Shown here: positions 7,998 through 13,183 of the stretch, in pieces
How the letters are laid out: each line of letters starts with the position of its first letter
Numbering within the stretch: the first letter of the stretch is position 1
Origin: Legionella longbeachae
Lineage (GTDB): Bacteria; Pseudomonadota; Gammaproteobacteria; Legionellales; Legionellaceae
Length of the DNA stretch: 13,183 bases
Assembly: GCA_016191305.1 (NCBI GenBank)
Contig: JACPOX010000062.1
Coordinates: 1 to 13,183 of the forward strand
Reading direction: 5' to 3'
Notes under the pieces: model-generated
What the model saw: only the letters and a program-made list of their open reading frames with translations
Told to the model about the DNA's origin: nothing
Database searches by the model: none
Translations under genes and position numbers: made by a program

Positions 7998-8555
7998 TTA
8001 AATTGCCATCAAATCTTTTTCTTTTTCCGTCAAAACTGTATCGACTTCAAGAATGTATTTATCAGTTAATTTCTGAATCACCTCAGTCGCACGACGCTCA
8101 TCATCTTCTGAAATTGTTTTGTCCTTAACTAAATCCTTTAATTGATTATTTGCATCTCTTCTAATATTGCGAACGGAAACTTTCGCTTGCTCCCCTTCAT
8201 TGCGAACTACTTTAATGAGCTCTTTTCTTCGCTCTTCAGTTAAGGGTGGCATAGGAACCCGAATCGCATTACCAGTTGTTGCAGGATTCAAACCCAAATC
8301 TGAGGTCAAAATTGCTTTTTCTACGGCTGATACCATAGATTTTTCCCAAGGAGTAACTAATATAGTCCGTGAGTCACTGGCTGTAATATTAGCAATTTGA
8401 TTCAACGGAGTAATTGTTCCATAATAATCAACTTGCACATGATCCAAAAGACCAACGTTCGCCCTCCCTGTCCTAATCTTAGTCATATCCACACGCAAAA
8501 CGTCAATGGTTTTTTTCATTCGATTTTCTGAATCTTGCTTGATCTCATTTATCAT
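7998..8555 (-). CDS. frr: Ribosome recycling factor
   Basis: RRF splits post-termination ribosomes together with EF-G. The 185-residue length equals that of E. coli RRF. Diagnostic stretches are [73 protein letters not shown] and [11 protein letters not shown]. The ATG at 8555 gives the standard N-terminus [10 protein letters not shown]; an upstream ATG at 8567 would add four atypical residues and lies upstream of the GGAG at 8562-8565. The start overlaps the end of pyrH by 11 bases, so translation is probably coupled. In E. coli frr is followed closely by dxr, uppS and cdsA. Here it is followed by a terminator and a convergent gene. Confidence 0.97.
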   Translation of the reverse strand: MINEIKQDSENRMKKTIDVLRVDMTKIRTGRANVGLLDHVQVDYYGTITPLNQIANITASDSRTILVTPWEKSMVSAVEKAILTSDLGLNPATTGNAIRVPMPPLTEERRKELIKVVRNEGEQAKVSVRNIRRDANNQLKDLVKDKTISEDDERRATEVIQKLTDKYILEVDTVLTEKEKDLMAI

Positions 8556-9288
8556 GATTAGCTCCAACTATAGTTCCTACGCGTTCTCCAGATACAATTC
8601 TTTTTAATGCATGAGGTGCATTCATATCAAAAACTTGCAAAGGCATGCCTTGATCTTGGCATAAACATATTGCTGTAGAGTCCATCACTTCCAAACCCTG
8701 AGTTAATACTTCAATATAAGTTAAATAATCATATCGTTTGGCATTAGGATTTTTAAAGGGGTCTTCAGAGTAAACACCATCGACTTTAGTTGCTTTTAAA
8801 ACCACATCAGCACCTATTTCAATAGCTCTTAAGCAAGCAGCCGTATCCGTAGTAAAAAAAGGATTTCCTGTTCCAGCTGCAAAAATAACAACTTGTCCTG
8901 CTCGTAAGTGAGTTATTGCTTTTCGTCTATGGTAAGAATCAACTACTCCTAACATAGGAATAGCGGACATAATACGCGCAGGCATATCAATACGCTCCAA
9001 CGCGTCTCTCATAGCTAAAGCATTCATTACCGTAGCCAGCATTCCCATATGGTCACCGGTAACACGTCCTACACCAGCTTTAAATAATGCTTTACCACGA
9101 AATAAATTACCACCGCCTAATACAAGACCGACTTCAACGCCCATTTTAATTAATTCAGCAACATCTTTGGCTAAGGTATCTAAAACCGAAGGATCAATAC
9201 CAAATTGTGACTTGCCCATAAGGGCTTCGCCACTATACTTTAGTAAAATACGTTTATATTTTAGGCCTGACTCGTTTTCATTCATCAT
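8545..9288 (-). CDS. pyrH: UMP kinase
   Basis: PyrH phosphorylates UMP to UDP in pyrimidine nucleotide synthesis; it is a hexameric cytoplasmic enzyme of the amino-acid-kinase family. The 247-residue length matches the family (E. coli 241). Visible motifs: [11 protein letters not shown] (16-26), [51 protein letters not shown] for substrate binding, and [13 protein letters not shown] near the nucleotide site. The start ATG at 9288 overlaps the tsf stop (ATGA), and the next codon is also ATG, so the true start may be 9285. No strong ribosome site precedes it, which fits coupling to tsf translation. In E. coli the tsf-pyrH gap is longer; here the genes are fused into one transcript with no space between them. 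Confidence 0.97.
   Translation of the reverse strand: MMNENESGLKYKRILLKYSGEALMGKSQFGIDPSVLDTLAKDVAELIKMGVEVGLVLGGGNLFRGKALFKAGVGRVTGDHMGMLATVMNALAMRDALERIDMPARIMSAIPMLGVVDSYHRRKAITHLRAGQVVIFAAGTGNPFFTTDTAACLRAIEIGADVVLKATKVDGVYSEDPFKNPNAKRYDYLTYIEVLTQGLEVMDSTAICLCQDQGMPLQVFDMNAPHALKRIVSGERVGTIVGANHDK
8562..8565 (-). promoter_or_regulatory. Ribosome binding site of frr, inside the pyrH 3' end
   Basis: GGAG on the - strand lies six bases before the ATG at 8555. It fixes the frr start and places the site within the last codons of pyrH. Confidence 0.8.
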
Positions 9289-10163
9289 GCACGAACCTGG
9301 GCCATCACTTCTTCAACAAAATTGTCTTCTTTTTTCTCTATACCTTCACCAACCTCAAATCGAATAAAAGAAGTCACCTCTGTATTTTTTTCTTTCAAAA
9401 GTTGCCCTACTTTGACATCAGGATTTTTAACGTATGGTTGTCCCAACAGGCTCACTTCATCAATAAACTTATTGATTCGACCTTCAATCATTTTATCAAT
9501 AATTTCTTGAGGTTTGCCACTTTCTTTAGCCTGAGCTGTAAAAATTTCACGTTCATTTTCAATGGCTTCAGAAGACACTTGATCGCGTCTTACTACAATT
9601 GGCTTACTTGCTGCAATATGCATTGCGATGTCTTTAGCAAGCTCTTCAGCATTGCTATTTAGAGCAGCCATAACACCAATACGTGATCCATGCAAATAAC
9701 AGCCAACAATACCGTTATCAGAATGCATACGCTCCAAACGACGTAATTTGATGTTTTCACCAATTTTAGCTACTAATTCTTGTCGAGCCTGCTCTATAGA
9801 ATGTCCTGATGAAAGAGTAAGAGCAGAAACTTCTGCTATAGTACTAGCTGGATTATTTAATGCAGCCTCAGCAACATTATTAGCGAATGTAGTGAAGTTT
9901 TCGTCACGGGCTACGAAATCAGTCTCACTATTAATTTCAAGCATTACCGCAGTGCGTCCATCGGCAGATTTTGCAATAATTACAATACCTTCAGCAGCAA
10001 CGCGGTCTGCTTTCTTATCTGCTTTAGCCTGACCCGCTTTACGCATTTCAGTAATCGCTGCTTCAATGTCACCATTGGTGGCTATTAGAAATTTCTTACA
10101 TTCCATCATGCCGGCACCAGTACGCTCACGTAGTTGCATGACTAAACTTGCACTAATTGACAT
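9285..10163 (-). CDS. tsf: Elongation factor Ts
   Basis: EF-Ts is the guanine nucleotide exchange factor for EF-Tu. The N-terminal UBA-like domain reads [21 protein letters not shown], and the core domain holds the exchange motif [10 protein letters not shown] (81-90). [28 protein letters not shown] and [15 protein letters not shown] are further family blocks. The chosen start, the ATG at 10163, gives 292 residues (E. coli 283) and the usual N-terminus. An ATG at 10169 and a TTG at 10184 are in frame, but the GGAG at 10172-10175 is spaced for 10163. The gene follows rpsB after 74 bases that contain a terminator-like hairpin, so the amount of tsf message relative to rpsB is probably set by read-through. 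Confidence 0.97.
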   Translation of the reverse strand: MSISASLVMQLRERTGAGMMECKKFLIATNGDIEAAITEMRKAGQAKADKKADRVAAEGIVIIAKSADGRTAVMLEINSETDFVARDENFTTFANNVAEAALNNPASTIAEVSALTLSSGHSIEQARQELVAKIGENIKLRRLERMHSDNGIVGCYLHGSRIGVMAALNSNAEELAKDIAMHIAASKPIVVRRDQVSSEAIENEREIFTAQAKESGKPQEIIDKMIEGRINKFIDEVSLLGQPYVKNPDVKVGQLLKEKNTEVTSFIRFEVGEGIEKKEDNFVEEVMAQVRA

Positions 10164-10171
10164 TTTCATTT

Positions 10172-10175
10172 CTCC
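10172..10175 (-). promoter_or_regulatory. Ribosome binding site that decides the tsf start
   Basis: GGAG on the - strand is eight bases before the ATG at 10163 and only two before the ATG at 10169. This favours 10163. Confidence 0.75.
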
Positions 10176-10182
10176 GTATAGC

Positions 10183-10221
10183 AAAAAGGGGGCTAATTAA
10201 GGTAATCACACCTGCCCCCCT
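10183..10221 (-). terminator. rpsB-tsf intergenic hairpin (attenuating terminator)
   Basis: On the - strand the segment reads AGGGGGGC, then a small inner AGGT/ACCT hairpin, then GCCCCC directly followed by TTTTT at 10187-10183. The outer stem has six consecutive G-C pairs. This is a classic intrinsic terminator form placed between two co-transcribed genes, so partial termination is the likely role. Confidence 0.8.
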
Positions 10222-10237
10222 ATATTTCAAATTTTAA

Positions 10238-10999
10238 TTATTTCCCAGCTTTTTCTGCATCACTAGTTTGTTCAACTACTTCCACAAATTCAGCATTTGA
10301 TGAGCCTACACCTACTGTATTGCTACCTTTTGCATCTAAAATTGCATCAGCAATACAACGAACATAAATATCAACTGCTCGCATAGAATCATCATTACCA
10401 GGTATGATGTAGTCGATGTTTTTAGGTGTATTGTTAGTATCAACAACTCCAATAACAGGTATTTTTAAGCGATGGGCTTCTTCAACAGCAATATGCTCGA
10501 AACCAACATCAACAACAAACAGAGCATCAGGCAAACCACCCATGTGCTCAATACCACCTAAACCGCGCTCCAATTTTTCAAGTTCGCGCGTCAACATTAA
10601 TGCTTCTTTTTTGATCATACCATTAAAAAGTCCCTTTTCTTGCATTTCTTTCAATTCTTTTAGGCGAAATATGGACTGGCGTACTGTTTTATAGTTAGTT
10701 AACATACCACCTAACCAACGGTGATCAACATAGGGCATACCACAACGTTTGGCATGTTCACGAATACTTTCTTGTGCCGCCCTTTTAGTACCAACAAATA
10801 GTATTTTTGCTTTGTTAGATGCTAATCTTCCGACATAATTTACTACATCGTTTAACATCACCATTGTTTTTTCAAGGTTGATAATATGGATTTTGTTTCG
10901 AGATCCAAATATATACTCACTCATTTCAGGATTCCAAAAACGTGTTCTGTGTCCAAAATGAGCACCTGCTTCGAGTAGTTCGCGCATACTTACATTCAT
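10238..10999 (-). CDS. rpsB: 30S ribosomal protein S2
   Basis: S2 is a late-assembling protein of the small subunit and is needed to recruit S1. The 253-residue product is a little longer than E. coli S2 (241). Family blocks: [22 protein letters not shown] (5-26, in the N-terminus), [82 protein letters not shown] and [13 protein letters not shown]. The C-terminal tail is variable ([21 protein letters not shown]). The ATG at 10999 has a GGAG at 11008-11011, eight bases upstream. It is the first gene of the rpsB-tsf-pyrH-frr cluster, with its own promoter and a structured leader consistent with S2 autoregulation known from E. coli. Confidence 0.98.
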   Translation of the reverse strand: MNVSMRELLEAGAHFGHRTRFWNPEMSEYIFGSRNKIHIINLEKTMVMLNDVVNYVGRLASNKAKILFVGTKRAAQESIREHAKRCGMPYVDHRWLGGMLTNYKTVRQSIFRLKELKEMQEKGLFNGMIKKEALMLTRELEKLERGLGGIEHMGGLPDALFVVDVGFEHIAVEEAHRLKIPVIGVVDTNNTPKNIDYIIPGNDDSMRAVDIYVRCIADAILDAKGSNTVGVGSSNAEFVEVVEQTSDAEKAGK

Positions 11000-11091
11000 T
11001 TATTTTTCTCCAGGGTTAGTCCTCCACATTTCCCATACGAAACCCTCAAGGGACCCTATCGTATGTGACGAAACGTGTGTGAATTTAAAGC
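11000..11091 (-). promoter_or_regulatory. rpsB leader with hairpin (candidate S2 autoregulatory element)
   Basis: The roughly 92-base untranslated leader contains a perfect 7-bp outer stem (CATACGA at 11034-11040 pairing with TCGTATG at 11059-11065) enclosing short CCC/GGG complements. It lies between the predicted transcription start and the GGAG ribosome site. In E. coli and other gammaproteobacteria S2 represses rpsB-tsf through the leader. That this hairpin does the same here is inference. Confidence 0.6.
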
Positions 11092-11097
11092 GCGTTA

Positions 11098-11126
11098 TTT
11101 ATAACATATTCCCTGCAAATCATCAA
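11098..11126 (-). promoter_or_regulatory. rpsB operon sigma-70 promoter with GC-rich discriminator
   Basis: On the - strand TTGATG (11126-11121) and TATAAA (11103-11098) are separated by exactly 17 bases. The sequence after the -10 is TAACGCGC, a G/C-rich discriminator of the kind found at growth-rate and ppGpp-controlled ribosomal promoters. Transcription would begin near 11091. Confidence 0.7.
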
Positions 11127-11282
11127 TTAGATTTAACTTCAAATCATTTTTTTTAGATTGTGCTAAGCTTTATTAAGTAGCCTAAATTTTGAGAGGCGTT
11201 AGAGGGAGGCTACGAAAGCAGTTAAATGATAACTAGCGTTTTATGTGCAAAATTTTATTGAACTAAAAATAAAGAATAAAAA

Positions 11283-12473
11283 ATGTATCAATATAATCCT
11301 AATTTACATGTAAAAATCTGGTTAAGCAATAATCCAAACCTCTTCTTGAATTTGGAAAATCGAGTTCGTCTTATTGAAATGCGTGAGAAAAATCCTCTTG
11401 ATAAGATTCATTTTATATTTGACTCGACATTACTTATCCATGAATCAATAAATGCTCTTTATGAATTTTGTGCAGAAAACAGTATAATCCCAATTGATGC
11501 ACATACAATTAAAGAAGAACTTGAATCTGAAAGAGAGCAAAAATTATATCAATTTTACCTTTACATAGCGAAATCCAAAGAAGTTAATACCCTTAAAGCC
11601 CCCAATTCTTCATTAAAAATTAGAGCTTATATCAATGAAGTAATGACAGATAAAACCAAGTTTTTAAATTTTAACAAAATTAGCCCAACAGAATCAGATG
11701 AAGCAGTAATAAAGAGGTTGAGAAAAGATCTGCAAGCCCAACTTGGCTTGATAAAATTTGTTTTTTTTAATACAGAATATTCTTTAATAAAGTGTATTTT
11801 AGAACAAGATGATGAACAGTTTTTATCTTATTTGATGGAGAAAGAAAGGGATCTTTATCTGAAATCAATTGTCGTATGTACAACTGGACCTATAGAGGTA
11901 TCCAAAGCATTATTTAATGCTTATGTAGTGGACACGACTCAATTTATGAAAGAAGTTCAGCCTTTATCTTTTAATTATTATGGATTACAAAAAGCTTTTC
12001 GTTCACAAAACTCGATCCCCTTGCATGAAAATGTATTTGGAATGCTAAAATTTCTTGGTGAAGATAATGGCAAATTAAATGATTCTTCTTGGTTGTATTC
12101 AGGAAGCAAATTACAAGCATCACGAATAAAAAAACTTGTTGTTCGTCAAGAAGAACTTGCCTTAAGTTTACCAGACTCTTTCACCACTATAAAATATGAT
12201 ATCGAAGAATATCTACAAAAAGCCTCAAAAAATTTTCTCAATAAAATATTTTTTAAAACCAGAAACAAAGAAAAAATCAGCACTTTTGAACTTATACTAA
12301 GCTGCTTTAATGAAGCAGAAAATACATTCGATATTAACCAATTCAAAAACGTTATACTTAGCATTGCTACGTATAAAAAAGACATCTATGCACATAAAAT
12401 ACTCGAAGATTTGGAGAATCTTTGCACCCATATTTCAAACACAAATATTAATAGCTTTGAAGAATATTATTAA
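11283..12473 (+). CDS. Divergent glycosyltransferase-like protein, possible secreted effector
   Basis: This 396-residue protein has no signal peptide or membrane segment. The N-terminus (VKIWLSNNPN, NRVRLIEMREKNP, IHFIFDSTLL, LYEFCAENSIIPIDAHTI, residues 10-76) resembles the opening of the TcdA/TcdB-like glycosyltransferase proteins common among Legionella effectors, and VVCTTGPIEVSKALFNAY (197-214) resembles their later TTGP block. The sugar-nucleotide segment expected between them (GGN...ASD...R followed by DxD) is not recognisable; residues 105-122 (APNSSLKIRAYINEV) occupy its place. The protein may therefore be inactive or altered in activity. The C-terminal 100 residues are Lys/Glu-rich and helical, ending NSFEEYY. 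The ATG at 11283 has no good ribosome site, only A-rich sequence, and I see no convincing promoter. The gene is divergent from rpsB and strongly AT-rich compared with it. The assignment rests on remembered family patterns. Confidence 0.55.
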   Translation: MYQYNPNLHVKIWLSNNPNLFLNLENRVRLIEMREKNPLDKIHFIFDSTLLIHESINALYEFCAENSIIPIDAHTIKEELESEREQKLYQFYLYIAKSKEVNTLKAPNSSLKIRAYINEVMTDKTKFLNFNKISPTESDEAVIKRLRKDLQAQLGLIKFVFFNTEYSLIKCILEQDDEQFLSYLMEKERDLYLKSIVVCTTGPIEVSKALFNAYVVDTTQFMKEVQPLSFNYYGLQKAFRSQNSIPLHENVFGMLKFLGEDNGKLNDSSWLYSGSKLQASRIKKLVVRQEELALSLPDSFTTIKYDIEEYLQKASKNFLNKIFFKTRNKEKISTFELILSCFNEAENTFDINQFKNVILSIATYKKDIYAHKILEDLENLCTHISNTNINSFEEYY

Positions 12474-12544
12474 TTTTAACAAAAGAAATCTGAATATAGC
12501 TATTTATGTACTTCAATGATAAACCTAGAAAACGCCTACCTCTA

Positions 12545-12562
12545 TAACCCATATATGGGTTA
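12545..12562. terminator. Palindrome between convergent genes (weak bidirectional terminator)
   Basis: TAACCCATATATGGGTTA is a perfect 18-base palindrome, foldable as a 7-bp stem with a TATA loop. It lies 72 bases after the glycosyltransferase-like gene and contains the stop codon of the convergent ankyrin gene. Few G-C pairs and no long T-run make termination uncertain. Confidence 0.35.
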
Positions 12563-13156
12563 GTTTAATGAAATATTTTGTAAATCATCTGATGATGGGG
12601 CCTCATTTTTCTCATTATCAACAGCATGTGCTAAACATAACGCATTACATGCAAACTCCGCATCCATCGATTTCTTCTTAAATTTATTGATTAAACTCCC
12701 TTGACTAAAAAATAATGCTTCTTCTTCCTTCCAGGGAAGCTCATTTAACACATAATTTAACACGATCACATTACCATTTTTATGTGCGTACTCATAAGCA
12801 GGAATTCCTTTTTTATCTTTTTCTTTAGGATCAGCTTTATTTTTAATTAAATTAGATACAATTTCTAGAGAAGAAAAGCCACAGGCATAATGAATAGGTT
12901 TAACACCTTGCTTATTGATTTTATTAATTAGTTTATCTTTTACTTCTTCTGAGGAAAGATCTAATAAATTACTTACCATTATTTTGTTATCAAAAGAACA
13001 CGCCTCGTGAAGAATATTATTGCCAGTATCCTGGGTGTAATTAACCCAAGGATGGTCACTATTCTCCAATATTTCCTTTAATTCTTTAATTTCGGGATCT
13101 GTTTTATCCTCTTTTGATAGTATTTTTTTAAATTCATCGAAGCTCGATATTGACAT
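12560..13156 (-). CDS. Small ankyrin-repeat protein
   Basis: The product has 198 residues with no signal peptide or membrane segment. Three ankyrin repeats are visible: about 44-66 (TGNNILHEACSFDNKIMVSN), 83-110 (QGVKPIHYACGFSSLEIVSN, then LIKNKADP) and 116-139 (KKGIPAYEYAHKNGNVIVLN). The first two keep the HEAC/HYAC helix start, and the third is degenerate. The acidic and lysine-rich N-terminal 40 residues and the C-terminal 60 (FACNALCLAHAVDNEKNE) have no known domain. Ankyrin repeats bind other proteins; in Legionella many such proteins are secreted into the host, but nothing in this sequence proves secretion. The ATG at 13156 is preceded by GGGTGAGG, close to the start. The gene is complete and convergent with the glycosyltransferase-like gene. 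Confidence 0.85.
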   Translation of the reverse strand: MSISSFDEFKKILSKEDKTDPEIKELKEILENSDHPWVNYTQDTGNNILHEACSFDNKIMVSNLLDLSSEEVKDKLINKINKQGVKPIHYACGFSSLEIVSNLIKNKADPKEKDKKGIPAYEYAHKNGNVIVLNYVLNELPWKEEEALFFSQGSLINKFKKKSMDAEFACNALCLAHAVDNEKNEAPSSDDLQNISLN

Positions 13157-13183
13157 ACCTCACCCTAATATTTCAAAATAGTT

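Noticed and set aside
8167..8400. Open frames on the + strand opposite frr, pyrH, tsf and rpsB
   Set aside because: They are antisense shadows of strongly conserved genes and carry no domain or ribosome-site support.
11226..11261. Mini-ORF of 11 codons downstream of a GAGGGAGG purine run
   Set aside because: The purine run is too far from the ATG, the peptide is very short, and no regulatory codon pattern is seen.
1..13183. CRISPR array, tRNA, rRNA or insertion sequence
   Set aside because: No regularly spaced direct repeats, no cloverleaf-like segment, and no transposase frame or terminal inverted repeats were seen by eye.

Overview
The window looks like a piece of a low-GC gammaproteobacterial chromosome, most likely Legionella or a close relative. 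The clues are an intact gammaproteobacterial-type rpsB-tsf-pyrH-frr cluster, an arginine-succinyltransferase (ast) cluster, AT-rich coding sequence, and flanking genes of the kinds found in Legionella effector repertoires: a membrane/coiled-coil protein, an ankyrin-repeat protein and a divergent glycosyltransferase-like protein. The genus assignment is inference from gene content and family memory, not from a search.

Layout. (1) Bases 1-1063, + strand: the 3' part of a coiled-coil protein. Its frame runs off the left edge through a hydrophobic segment, and its tail carries two copies of a 30-residue repeat. (2) Bases 1102-6892, + strand: a tight five-gene run of M20 metallohydrolase, astA, astD, astB and a spermidine-synthase-like protein, with overlaps or very short gaps. 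astB is broken: about 150 bases are missing from its middle, the frame is shifted, and the segment expected to hold the catalytic glutamate is gone. astC and astE are not in the window. (3) Bases 6986-7912, + strand: a P-loop kinase-like protein of unknown role. A strong hairpin (7921-7952) ends this gene and probably also the convergent frr. (4) Bases 7998-10999, - strand: the translation/nucleotide core cluster rpsB-tsf-pyrH-frr. It has a recognisable promoter with a GC-rich discriminator, a structured rpsB leader, and a terminator/attenuator hairpin between rpsB and tsf. tsf-pyrH and pyrH-frr overlap. (5) Bases 11283-12473, + strand: a glycosyltransferase-like, effector-like protein that lacks an obvious DxD motif. 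(6) Bases 12560-13156, - strand: a small ankyrin-repeat protein, convergent with the previous gene.

How the genes fit together. AstA succinylates arginine, AstB should hydrolyse succinylarginine, and AstD oxidises succinylglutamate semialdehyde. The M20 hydrolase at the head of the operon could do the final desuccinylation normally done by AstE (inference). With astB broken, the pathway should stop after AstA unless another copy exists. The core cluster supplies ribosomal protein S2, EF-Ts, UMP kinase and ribosome recycling factor, and sits between accessory genes on both sides. No stretch longer than 300 bases lacks a gene. The longest gap (11000-11282) holds the rpsB leader and promoter and the start region of the divergent gene.
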